From Deltaproteobacteria bacterium (GTDB taxonomy: Bacteria > Desulfobacterota > Desulfobacteria > Desulfobacterales > ETH-SRB1): a stretch of 7,322 nucleotides of DNA. The stretch is from NCBI GenBank assembly GCA_030627475.1, contig DAOURZ010000061.1, forward strand, positions 1 through 7,322, given 5' to 3'. A program made the position numbers and the translations under genes. Below are positions 1 to 6,271 of this stretch, one piece after another (positions within the stretch are counted from its first letter, which is position 1; every line of letters begins with the position of its first letter). The notes beneath the pieces were generated by a model. The model was not told the origin of the DNA. It worked only from the letters and a program-made list of their open reading frames with translations, and searched no databases.

Positions 1-1551
1 ACTGGCTGGAGTATATCCTTTATCAATTGCAGCCGCATAGATTATAGGCTTAAAAGCGGAACCGGGCTGACGCTTTGATTGAATGGCCCTGTTAAACTGG
101 CTTTTTCTGAAATCTCTTCCTCCTAATAGTGCTTTTACATGGCCTGTTTCAGCCTCAATAGAAAGCAGCGCAGCTTGCACCTCCGGTTCCTGCTCCAGTT
201 CAAGTTCCCATTGTTCCGAGTCAATTATTTTATTTTTAAATTTTACCAGTATAACATCTCCGATATCAAGGACTTCTCCAGGATGTTTTACTCTAACCTG
301 GTAGTAGGGTACTTCCGGGTTCGGCTTTCTGGCCCAGCGCATACTCGCAATATTAATTATCCCCTGTATATTTCCAATACGAACAGTCACCGTATCATTA
401 ATATCATTAACTTCAATTACGACCCCTTTAACTATTTTCCCTTCTTCAGCAGGATTTTTCTCAAGCTCTTTTAGAAGTTTTTTTGAAAAAGCTTCGATTT
501 CTTCTGTTGTAAGAAATTTAACAGGACCGCGATAACCCTGACGCTTGTCGAGAGCCTTCAAACCTTTTTCTATCTCTTTCCTTGCAGCTTTCTGTATTTC
601 AATATTAACGGCAGTATAAATTTTGAGGCCATCATTATATAAAGCATCGGAACCGTATTTTTTTTCAACATACCGCCTTACATGCTCTGTATAAAATGGA
701 ACCTTTTCAATATACCAGTTGCGCCGCGGTTTTATATCCAGTTCAGTATTTATAGCTTCATTTGCCTGAATATTTGTAATATAGCCTTCGGCAATCATAC
801 GGTTTAGAACATAGATCTGACGTTGCTTTGCTTTTTCAGGATTTCTGAAAGGGGAGTATTTGCTGGGAGCCTGGGGCAGACCTGCTAACATAGCGCATTC
901 AGCAAGATTCATATCTCTAACGGATTTCCCGAAATAATTTTCCGAAGCAGCTTCCACACCATATGCTCCATGTCCGAGATATATCTGGTTTAAATATAGA
1001 AAGAGAATTTCTTCTTTAGCAAATTTCCTATCTATGCGATATGCAAGAATGGCTTCTTTTACTTTGCGGGTATAATTTCTTTCAGGTGTAAGTAATAAAG
1101 ATTTTGTAATCTGCTGAGTAATAGTGCTGCCACCCTGAACTATGGTGCCGGCCTCAATATTTTTTAAATAAGCTCTGATAATACTTGAAATATCTATGCC
1201 CTTATGCCTGAAAAATCTTGCATCCTCTGCTGCAACAAAAGCGTTTATAAGCATTTTCGGCATTTCTGATATAGGAAGAATGATTCTGCGTTCTTTATAA
1301 AATTCAGCAATTTTTCTGTTATCATCCGAATAAACAGTTGTAATAAGAGAAGGACGATAATCGGTTAGAGAAGAAATTCTGGGGAGATCTCTGCTGAGGT
1401 AAAAATAAATTCCGCCTATGGTAATGGAGATTGATAATATTATTAATACGATAAGCCTGACACACCATAAGAATATATTTGTTATAAAACTTCCCTTATT
1501 TCGCATGGCTCGCTTTTTTAATATTTTGTATGTGCTTTTTTGTTTAACCAT
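1..1551 (-). CDS. mrcA: Penicillin-binding protein 1A (class A PBP), N-terminal part, cut by window edge
   Basis: Bifunctional peptidoglycan synthase of the inner membrane, acting in the periplasm: it polymerises lipid II (glycosyltransferase) and cross-links stem peptides (transpeptidase). The minus strand is open for 517 codons from ATG 1551 to base 1. A basic cytoplasmic head is followed by one membrane segment at about residues 26-50. The GT51 domain shows EDARFFRHKGID (catalytic Glu109), GGSTITQQ (140-147), RKVKEA (Glu165) and FLYLNQIYLGHGAYGVEAA (183-201). An OB-like insert lies at about 345-440, typical of PBP1A. The transpeptidase begins after it, with the acylated serine in SAFK at 498-501; the rest (SxN, KTG) lies outside. 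An AAGG about 10 nt before ATG 1551 supports that start; Met16 (ATG 1506) is an in-frame alternative with a weaker site. Divergent from hisI. The family is certain; the symbol could also be written ponA. Confidence 0.95.
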   Translation of the reverse strand, partial: MVKQKSTYKILKKRAMRNKGSFITNIFLWCVRLIVLIILSISITIGGIYFYLSRDLPRISSLTDYRPSLITTVYSDDNRKIAEFYKERRIILPISEMPKMLINAFVAAEDARFFRHKGIDISSIIRAYLKNIEAGTIVQGGSTITQQITKSLLLTPERNYTRKVKEAILAYRIDRKFAKEEILFLYLNQIYLGHGAYGVEAASENYFGKSVRDMNLAECAMLAGLPQAPSKYSPFRNPEKAKQRQIYVLNRMIAEGYITNIQANEAINTELDIKPRRNWYIEKVPFYTEHVRRYVEKKYGSDALYNDGLKIYTAVNIEIQKAARKEIEKGLKALDKRQGYRGPVKFLTTEEIEAFSKKLLKELEKNPAEEGKIVKGVVIEVNDINDTVTVRIGNIQGIINIASMRWARKPNPEVPYYQVRVKHPGEVLDIGDVILVKFKNKIIDSEQWELELEQEPEVQAALLSIEAETGHVKALLGGRDFRKSQFNRAIQSKRQPGSAFKPIIYAAAIDKGYTPAS

Positions 1552-1803
1552 ATTACAACTACCTTAAATCCAACATATTGTAAAAGAAGCTTCCAACTTC
1601 TTAAATCACCGGCAGGATGCCGTTGCTACTTTCCATGTTCCTAAGGAACGTGAACGAAATGACTATCAGATCTCCAGTCAATTTTCAAGAATCTGTTAAT
1701 ATAAAAAATAATTTGACATTATTACAGATTATAGTTACTTAATCAAGTTTTTAATATACTAACAATTTTCTGAAAATTTTTAAATTAATGAGACTTAATA
1801 CCT
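1552..1803. other. Divergent intergenic region between PBP1A gene and hisI
   Basis: This 252-bp AT-rich spacer must hold the promoters for both diverging genes. No open frame here looks coding. The PBP1A-side half holds three consecutive short stem-loops (listed separately). The hisI-side half is mostly A and T and contains an AATTTT-CTG-AAAATT inverted repeat at 1764-1778, which might be an operator or simply AT-rich symmetry. A TTGACA at 1713-1718 and a TATAGT at 1730-1735 look like promoter boxes but are only 11 nt apart, so I do not call a promoter. hisI has no clear Shine-Dalgarno sequence before ATG 1804; GAG about 11 nt upstream is the best candidate. Confidence 0.7.
1584..1652. other. 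Cluster of three small stem-loops
   Basis: Three inverted repeats follow each other within 69 bp. AAGAAG (1584-1589) pairs with CTTCTT (1597-1602) around a 7-nt loop. CGGCA (1610-1614) pairs with TGCCG (1618-1622) around GGA. CATGTTCC (1634-1641) pairs with GGAACGTG (1645-1652) around TAA, with one wobble pair. They lie in the presumed 5' leader of the PBP1A gene, and the two inner ones are GC-richer than their surroundings. None has a T-run that would make it a clear intrinsic terminator on either strand. They could be leader structure, a degraded repeat element or protein-binding sites; the sequence alone does not decide. Confidence 0.4.
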
Positions 1804-2184
1804 ATGATCAAACTTGATTTTAATAAAATTGGGGGCCTTGTCCCGGCTATCGTCCAGGATTATAAAACAGGGGAAGTATTAATGCTGGCTTTTATGAATC
1901 AGGAAGCCTGGGAGACAACCCTTTCAACAGGCAAGGCTACATTCTACAGCCGCACAAGGAAGGAACTCTGGATCAAGGGAAAAACCTCAGGAAATATACA
2001 GATAGTTAAAGAAACAAGAATAGATTGTGATGATGATACAGTTCTTTTAAAGGTTGAACAGGTTGGAGGTGCAGCCTGTCATACGGGTCATAAAAGCTGT
2101 TTTTATAAAAAAGTTGAAGAGGATGGATCAATAAAGGTTATTGGAAAGCCTTTATTTGATCCTGAGGAGGTATACAAGAAATGA
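1804..2184 (+). CDS. hisI: Phosphoribosyl-AMP cyclohydrolase
   Basis: Cytosolic enzyme of the third histidine-biosynthesis step; it hydrolytically opens the adenine ring of phosphoribosyl-AMP to give the ProFAR precursor. The 126-residue protein matches the usual size of the monofunctional family; no HisE pyrophosphohydrolase domain is fused to it. Visible family blocks are [14 protein letters not shown] (23-36), [15 protein letters not shown] (45-59, the usual FYSRSR..LW.KG block), DCDDD (74-78, Mg and Zn ligands including Cys75) and [14 protein letters not shown] (88-101). Cys92 and Cys99 complete the zinc site. Its stop codon overlaps the hisG start as ATGA, which implies translational coupling. 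Only hisG accompanies it here, so the other his genes must lie elsewhere. Confidence 0.97.
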   Translation: MIKLDFNKIGGLVPAIVQDYKTGEVLMLAFMNQEAWETTLSTGKATFYSRTRKELWIKGKTSGNIQIVKETRIDCDDDTVLLKVEQVGGAACHTGHKSCFYKKVEEDGSIKVIGKPLFDPEEVYKK

Positions 2185-3056
2185 AAAATAAACTAAAACT
2201 GGGTATTCCCAAGGGCAGTCTGCAGAATGCTACGATTGCACTTTTCAAACGCTCAGGGTGGAAAATAAATATTAATGGAAGAAGCTATTTCCCTGAAATC
2301 AATGACACCTCAATTGAATGTACGATTTGCAGGGCACAGGAGATGTCGCGTTATGTAGAAGACGGAACTCTTGATGCAGGGCTGACCGGAAAAGACTGGA
2401 TTGCTGAAAACAGCTCCGATGTTTGTGTCGTCGCCGATCTCGTTTACTCCAAGGTAAGTACGCGTCCTGCGAGGTGGGTGCTGGCTGTTGCGAAGGACTC
2501 ACCAATTAACAAACCTGAAGATCTTCAGGGGAAAAAAGTAGCAACGGAACTGGTTGAATTTACAAAAAAATACTTTGCTGAAAAGAATATTGATGTTACA
2601 ATTGAATTTTCATGGGGTGCAACAGAGGCAAAGGTTGTTTCCGGTCTTGCAGATGCCATAGTTGAGGTTACTGAAACCGAGAGCACAATAAAGGCGCATG
2701 GACTCCGTATTATACAGGAACTGATGCAAACCAATACTCAGCTTATTGCAAATCACAATGCATGGGATGATAATTTTAAAAAAGAAAAGATAGAACAGGT
2801 AGCTCTTTTACTTAAAGGAGCTCTTCTCGGTGAAAAACTGGTTGGTCTTAAAATGAATGTATCTGAATCAAAAATTGAAAACATTGTATCTCTGCTTCCA
2901 AGCTTGAACGCTCCAACAGTAGCGCACCTTTACCAGTCAGAATGGTTTTCGGTAGAAACAGTCGTAGATTCCGATGTTGTCAGAGATCTCATACCTCAAC
3001 TCCTTAAAAATGGCGCTGAAGGTATAATTGAGTATCCGCTTAATAAGGTGGTGTAG
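2181..3056 (+). CDS. hisG: ATP phosphoribosyltransferase, long form
   Basis: Catalyses the committed step of histidine biosynthesis: ATP plus PRPP gives phosphoribosyl-ATP. At 291 residues it is the long form with a C-terminal regulatory domain, so it should work without HisZ and be feedback-inhibited by histidine. The catalytic part shows LGIPKGSLQ (7-15), [19 protein letters not shown] (49-67), [10 protein letters not shown], and the PRPP-site region with [18 protein letters not shown]. The last roughly 75 residues ([16 protein letters not shown] to [12 protein letters not shown]) match the HisG_C domain, which is ACT/PII-like. The start is firm: a GGAGG lies 10 nt before ATG 2181 and the start overlaps the hisI stop. 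The TAG stop (3054-3056) lies inside the first copy of a palindromic repeat, so the repeat sits exactly at the gene's 3' edge. Confidence 0.97.
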   Translation: MKNKLKLGIPKGSLQNATIALFKRSGWKININGRSYFPEINDTSIECTICRAQEMSRYVEDGTLDAGLTGKDWIAENSSDVCVVADLVYSKVSTRPARWVLAVAKDSPINKPEDLQGKKVATELVEFTKKYFAEKNIDVTIEFSWGATEAKVVSGLADAIVEVTETESTIKAHGLRIIQELMQTNTQLIANHNAWDDNFKKEKIEQVALLLKGALLGEKLVGLKMNVSESKIENIVSLLPSLNAPTVAHLYQSEWFSVETVVDSDVVRDLIPQLLKNGAEGIIEYPLNKVV

Positions 3057-3162
3057 GGGCGAATCTTGTGTTCGCTCTAAATAGGGGCGAATACAAGATT
3101 CGCTCTAATTAGGGCGATCACAAGATTCGCCCCTACAATAGGGCGATCACAAGGATCGCCCC
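3053..3162. repeat. Array of four palindromic repeat units (GTAGGGGCGAA type)
   Basis: Four imperfect palindromes of about 22-28 bp stand side by side at roughly 3053-3080, 3083-3107, 3111-3136 and 3140-3162. Each has GGGCGA-like and TCGCCC-like arms around a short loop. Unit 2 has GCGAAT-ACAAG-ATTCGC; unit 4 is a perfect GGGCGATC-ACAAG-GATCGCCC hairpin. The loop core ACAAG is kept in units 2-4 and appears as its complement CTTGT in unit 1, so unit 1 is inverted. As a result GTAGGGGCGAATCTTGTG (3053-3070) and its exact 18-bp reverse complement (3119-3136) bracket units 1-3, like the ends of a miniature element. No transposase gene is present. It resembles REP-like or MITE-like dispersed palindromes. 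In the mRNA it would form stacked hairpins between hisG and engB, possibly stabilising or attenuating the transcript. Confidence 0.85.
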
Positions 3163-3190
3163 GACAGTAAACGATTACATTAAATATTAA

Positions 3191-3781
3191 ATGAAAATAA
3201 AATCTACTGAATTCATTACAAGCGCTGTTAAGCCGTCACAGTATCCTCAATCAGGCCTGCCGGAAATAGCTTTTGCAGGACGTTCCAATGTGGGTAAATC
3301 TTCTCTTATTAATACACTTGTAAACCGAAAGCGTCTTGTTAAAACAAGTTCAACGCCGGGGCGTACCCAGCTTATCAACTTTTTTCTTGTAAATAAGAAA
3401 TTTTCGTTTGTAGATCTTCCCGGGTATGGATATGCAAAAGTTCCCATGTCTGTACAGAAAAACTGGGGTCCCATGATTGAGACATATCTTACTTTTAGAA
3501 AAACTTTAAAAGGTGTTGTATTAATTATGGACATACGACGTATACCCGGCAAGTATGAATCAGACATTATGGACTGGCTTTACCATTATAATATTCCGGT
3601 CATCCTTGTACTTACAAAAACTGATAAGCTGTCAAAAACAAAACAGATTAAGCAACATCTTTTAATATCCCAGGCTCTGTCGGTTGATATGAATTATTTA
3701 ATACTGTTTTCCGCAAAATCACGTCATGGAAAAGACGATGTGTGGAATGCTGTAGAAAGGTTATTACAGGAAAATATTTGA
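3191..3781 (+). CDS. engB: Ribosome biogenesis GTPase EngB (YihA/YsxC)
   Basis: Essential cytosolic GTPase of the TrmE-Era-EngA-EngB family that assists late assembly of the 50S ribosomal subunit. The 196 residues match the usual length. Nucleotide-binding motifs are complete: G1 GRSNVGKSS (30-38), the G2 region TSSTPGRTQ (52-60) with its conserved Thr, G3 DLPGYGYA (75-82), G4 TKTDK (142-146, commonly TKADK) and G5 FSAKS (173-177). The N-terminus (KSTEFITSAVKPSQYP then LPEIAFAGRSNVGKS) aligns with the family from its first residues, so ATG 3191 is well placed even though no Shine-Dalgarno sequence is visible before it. It follows the palindrome array and overlaps the era start by TTGA. Confidence 0.96.
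   Translation: MKIKSTEFITSAVKPSQYPQSGLPEIAFAGRSNVGKSSLINTLVNRKRLVKTSSTPGRTQLINFFLVNKKFSFVDLPGYGYAKVPMSVQKNWGPMIETYLTFRKTLKGVVLIMDIRRIPGKYESDIMDWLYHYNIPVILVLTKTDKLSKTKQIKQHLLISQALSVDMNYLILFSAKSRHGKDDVWNAVERLLQENI
3767..3780 (+). promoter_or_regulatory. Ribosome binding site and TTG start of era
   Basis: CAGGA at 3767-3771, inside the last codons of engB, stands 6 nt before TTG 3778-3780. This TTG is in frame with era and shares three bases with the engB stop (TTGA), the same geometry as a classic ATGA coupling junction. It gives an Era of 302 residues, the usual length. The upstream in-frame ATG at 3742 would add 12 atypical residues (MECCRKVITGKY) that merely translate the end of engB out of frame. 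Confidence 0.75.
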
Positions 3782-4686
3782 AGAAAACAAATAACAGGTT
3801 TGGTGATTTTAAATCAGGATTTGTAACCATTGCCGGTGCTCCCAACGTTGGAAAATCCACTCTTTTAAACAGGATGATCGGCGAAAAAATTTCAATCACT
3901 TCCAAAAAACCACAGACCACACGCAATCGTATAATCGGGATAGTACACAGACCTTGCTTACAGATTGTTTTTATTGATACACCCGGAGTTCACAAAGCAA
4001 AAGGCGCTTTAAACATCAGAATAGTTGATGTTGCACTTTTGGCTATGGCTGATGTTGATCTGCTTTTAATTGTTTTAGACGTAACAACTCCTGACCCTGA
4101 GTCTGAAAAGATTCTGATAAAACAACTTGAAAAACAGAAGAGACCGGTTATTCTTGTTCTTAACAAGATAGATCTGATAAAAAAACCCAAACTTCTCACC
4201 ATCATAGACAAATGGACAAAAACTTATCCCTTTGAATCAATTATACCTGTTTCTGCAAAACATGGAACTCAGGTGGAAGAGCTTATCCAGGCAATGAAGC
4301 GCATTCTTCCAAACGGTCCCCCTTTTTTTCCTGAAGATGCCATAACTGATATGCCGGAACGTTTTATTGCTGCCGAAATGGTTCGTGAAAAGGTTTTTCG
4401 TTTAACCGGTGAAGAAATACCATATTCAATAGCTGTGACCATTGATTCTTTTTACGAAGATGCCAAAGGTTCTCTTGTTAAAATATATGCAACAATTCAT
4501 GTTGAGCGTGATTCCCAGAAAGGCATAATAATAGGAAAAAACGGGAGCAAGCTTAAAAAAATTGGTGAAGAAGCTCGCATGGAAATTCAGAGAATGGTCG
4601 GTGCAAAGGTTTTTTTAAAGCTTTTCGTAAGGGTTCAGAAAAACTGGAGCAAAGATACTAAGGCTTTAAGAAGATTCGGTTACTGA
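3778..4686 (+). CDS. era: GTPase Era
   Basis: Essential GTPase that binds the 3' end of 16S rRNA and checks 30S subunit maturation. With the TTG start it has 302 residues. The GTPase domain shows G1 GAPNVGKST (20-28), the G2 block KPQTTRNR (44-51), G3 DTPGVH (67-72), G4 NKID (129-132) and a G5 VSAKHG. The C-terminal KH domain carries GIIIGKNGSKLKKIG (249-263), with the RNA-binding GKNG loop at 253-256, and ends in the family's LKLFVRVQKNWSKD block. Its TGA stop shares one base with the ATG of the next gene (TGATG), so translation of both is probably coupled. Two ribosome-assembly GTPases placed in tandem is functionally sensible, EngB serving the 50S and Era the 30S subunit. The domain order and motifs leave no doubt about identity; only the start codon is a choice. 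Confidence 0.96.
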   Translation: MKKTNNRFGDFKSGFVTIAGAPNVGKSTLLNRMIGEKISITSKKPQTTRNRIIGIVHRPCLQIVFIDTPGVHKAKGALNIRIVDVALLAMADVDLLLIVLDVTTPDPESEKILIKQLEKQKRPVILVLNKIDLIKKPKLLTIIDKWTKTYPFESIIPVSAKHGTQVEELIQAMKRILPNGPPFFPEDAITDMPERFIAAEMVREKVFRLTGEEIPYSIAVTIDSFYEDAKGSLVKIYATIHVERDSQKGIIIGKNGSKLKKIGEEARMEIQRMVGAKVFLKLFVRVQKNWSKDTKALRRFGY

Positions 4687-5555
4687 TGATAGTTTCATTT
4701 CATCCCTGTTTTGGGGCAGATAAATATATAATTTGTGCGGGACGTAAGCCGAATGATGATGATCTTGCCGCAATAAAGGCTGCTGACGCTGTAATTCTGC
4801 CTCAAGGTTGCAATAAAGCACTTTATAGAATGGTGAGTCAAAACTGTTCCAATGTATTTCCTGATTATGAGACAAAATTTAAGTATCCCGGCAAAATAGG
4901 CCAGATTCGTCTTTTCCGGGAAACAAATGTTTTACACCCGAAATCTGAAACTTTTGAGCGAGTTGACTCTTTTCTATATAAGTATAAAGCAGAACCTGAA
5001 AACCTTGCTTTTGATTTCCCGTTTGTTTTCAAGTTCGACTGGGGTGGAGAGGGGTACGGTGTATTTTTGATAACTTCTTCTGAAGAGTTTAAAGATGTTA
5101 TTCAAAAGGCTTTAAATTTTGAACGTGCCGGTCATGTGGGTTTTTTGATACAGGAATATATCCCTTCGCAAGGCAGAAGCTTGAGAGTCGTTGTGATAGG
5201 GCAAAAAATTATTTCTTACTGGCGTGTTCAGGAAGATACAAAAGAATTTTGTTCCAGCCTGGCAATGGGAGCTTATTTAGACTTTGATTCTGATCCTGAC
5301 CTGCAGAAAGCGGCAGTTAAAGCAACAAAGTATTTTTGTAAAACAACAGGAATCAATCTGGCAGGTTTTGATTTTCTCTTTTCATCAGAAGCAGATATGA
5401 AAGAACCGTTTTTTCTCGAAATAAACTATTATTTTGGCAGACGTGGTCTGGGTGGCTCTGAGAAATATTATAAAACACTTGAATCAGAAATAAGGAGTTG
5501 GGTTTACAGCCTTGGTTTGTATGAAAAAAAGCAATTTTCAGCCATTTGCATATGA
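4686..5555 (+). CDS. ATP-grasp ligase, RimK/glutathione synthetase-like, substrate unknown
   Basis: A 289-residue protein with an ATP-grasp fold, the fold of enzymes that join a carboxylate to an amine or thiol through an acyl-phosphate. The visible ATP-binding elements are FVFKFDWGGEGYGVFLI (113-129, Lys116 and the glycine-rich loop), LIQEYIP (154-160, adenine-binding hinge), RSLRVVVIGQKIISYWR (164-180) and GFDFLF (227-232). LEIN is at 244-247, with metal ligands Glu245 and Asn247. The first roughly 100 residues would form the pre-ATP-grasp part and resemble nothing I can name. There is no signal peptide or membrane segment, so it is cytosolic. It starts on ATG 4686 overlapping the era stop, with only a weak AGAAG upstream. 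The chemistry class is well supported, but the substrate is not; ribosomal-protein or cofactor modification would be a guess from context alone. Confidence 0.85.
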   Translation: MIVSFHPCFGADKYIICAGRKPNDDDLAAIKAADAVILPQGCNKALYRMVSQNCSNVFPDYETKFKYPGKIGQIRLFRETNVLHPKSETFERVDSFLYKYKAEPENLAFDFPFVFKFDWGGEGYGVFLITSSEEFKDVIQKALNFERAGHVGFLIQEYIPSQGRSLRVVVIGQKIISYWRVQEDTKEFCSSLAMGAYLDFDSDPDLQKAAVKATKYFCKTTGINLAGFDFLFSSEADMKEPFFLEINYYFGRRGLGGSEKYYKTLESEIRSWVYSLGLYEKKQFSAICI

Positions 5556-5826
5556 TCTAAATGAAGCGCAAATAAAACAAGAACGCGAGAAAGCAAGAGA
5601 CATCAGAAAATCCCAGTGGTGGAAACGCTGTCTTGCAAAAGGAATATGCTATTACTGCGAAAAGCAAACTCCTCCAAAAGAACTTACAATGGATCATATT
5701 GTACCGATATCACGAGGAGGCAGAAGTACAAAAGGCAATGTGGTTACTTCGTGCAAGGAATGCAATAATAAAAAAAGGTACCTTCTTCCAATGGAATGGG
5801 AGCAATATTTGAGTGTAAAGGAATAA
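5521..5826 (+). CDS. Small HNH endonuclease
   Basis: A 101-residue stand-alone HNH (beta-beta-alpha-metal) nuclease. After a basic, lysine/arginine-rich helix come CYYC (43-46), MDHIVPISRGG (57-67), TKGNVV (70-75) and CKECNNKK (78-85). The two CxxC pairs should hold a structural zinc, His59 is the general base, and Asn73 and Asn82 occupy the N and final H/N positions, so the active site looks intact. Such short HNH proteins nick or cut DNA; relatives include McrA-type restriction and phage enzymes, but many chromosomal copies are uncharacterised. I chose ATG 5521; an in-frame TTG at 5512 would add three residues. Either way it overlaps the end of the ATP-grasp gene by 35-44 bp, so it belongs to the same transcript. 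It lacks a nearby Shine-Dalgarno sequence and may rely on coupling. Confidence 0.85.
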   Translation: MKKSNFQPFAYDLNEAQIKQEREKARDIRKSQWWKRCLAKGICYYCEKQTPPKELTMDHIVPISRGGRSTKGNVVTSCKECNNKKRYLLPMEWEQYLSVKE

Positions 5827-5832
5827 AAAACC

Positions 5833-6173
5833 ATGAGGTTTAAAAAATATTCCGAAATTGAAAATAGTTATCGCAAAAAACAGGAAAAGGCGCATGGCGC
5901 AGATCTTTCTTTCTGGTATGATGGAAATGAGCTGCAATACGCCACACAACGAGTTTTACGCTATTGATGTGGCGATAGACGGCCAATTTATTGATGTTGA
6001 TATAAGTTCATCTTTTTTCAAAAGATATACTTGAAGACTTTTTCAAAGACTACATTGAAGAATATAATGGACTTGAAAAAAAAGAGCAAAAGCAATTGAC
6101 ACGTAAACTGAATAAGCAATGTGCAGAGCTGATACGCCGCAATTTCAGCAACATTGTTGATGGAGAATTTTAG
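5833..6173 (+). pseudogene. Decayed Rnl2-type RNA ligase gene (internal deletions plus frameshift)
   Basis: Three short open stretches in three frames appear to be pieces of one gene. Piece A (5833-about 5946) reads MRFKKYSEIENSYRKK, then EKAHGADLSFWYDG. The first resembles the T4 RNA ligase 2 start (FKKYSSLENHY) and the second its motif I (EKIHGTNFS) with the AMP-accepting lysine (codon 5887-5889). About 16 residues normally between them are absent. Piece B (frame 2, about 5948-6019) reads NEFYAIDVAIDGQFIDVD, like the motif IIIa region (DFYAFDI); a larger segment is missing before it. Piece C (frame 3, 6018-6173) reads SKDILEDFFKDYIEEY to RRNFSNIVDGEF and would be the C-terminus. B and C are joined by an extra base in a T6 run at 6013-6018. 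Motifs IV and V are not seen. AAGGA lies 10 nt before ATG 5833, six bases after the HNH stop. Family assignment is from remembered motifs and is moderately sure; the broken state is clear. Confidence 0.65.
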
Positions 6174-6179
6174 GCAGCA

Positions 6180-6233
6180 GGCGCAGACCATGAAGTTTCG
6201 GTTATGACCAAATCATACATTTCAGTCTGCGCC
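6180..6233. repeat. Inverted repeat with 9-bp arms between convergent genes
   Basis: GGCGCAGAC (6180-6188) is exactly complementary to GTCTGCGCC (6225-6233). After a two-base bulge, TGAA (6191-6194) can also pair with TTCA (6221-6224), leaving a 26-nt loop. It lies between the ligase pseudogene (plus strand) and the MCP gene (minus strand), which converge here, so a bidirectional transcription stop is the natural guess. However, neither strand has a proper T-run after it, so an intrinsic terminator is not proven. It could instead be the remnant of a mobile or dispersed repeat. Confidence 0.5.
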
Positions 6234-6243
6234 TTCCGGAAGG
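6232..6243. repeat. Perfect 12-bp palindrome CCTTCCGGAAGG
   Basis: This sequence equals its own reverse complement over 12 bases and directly abuts the right arm of the preceding inverted repeat, about 30 bp beyond the MCP stop codon. With no loop it is a poor RNA hairpin; a binding site for a dimeric protein or part of a composite terminator are possibilities, and chance cannot be excluded. Confidence 0.4.
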
Positions 6244-6271
6244 TTTCCAGCTTGTGCCCTATAATTTCTAT

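Noticed and set aside
83..474. Two plus-strand open frames opposite the PBP1A gene
   Set aside because: The minus strand encodes conserved PBP1A sequence throughout, including the SAFK motif; these frames show no recognisable protein features.
1713..1735. TTGACA and TATAGT as a sigma-70 promoter for hisI
   Set aside because: The two boxes are only 11 nt apart instead of about 17, and no good partner at normal spacing was found for either, so a promoter cannot be supported from the sequence.
3053..3162. Short regularly spaced repeats that might be a CRISPR array
   Set aside because: The units are nearly contiguous palindromes with no unique spacers of 30 bases or so between them, one is inverted, and no cas gene is present.
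5512..5520. TTG at 5512 as the HNH gene start
   Set aside because: ATG 5521 lies three codons downstream in the same frame and is the more usual codon; neither has a strong ribosome-binding sequence, so the ATG was preferred without proof.
5921..6034. Short open frame starting at ATG 5921 as an independent small gene
   Set aside because: Its sequence continues the RNA ligase reading (NEFYAIDV) after a frame change and has no ribosome-binding sequence of its own, so it is better seen as a fragment of the pseudogene.
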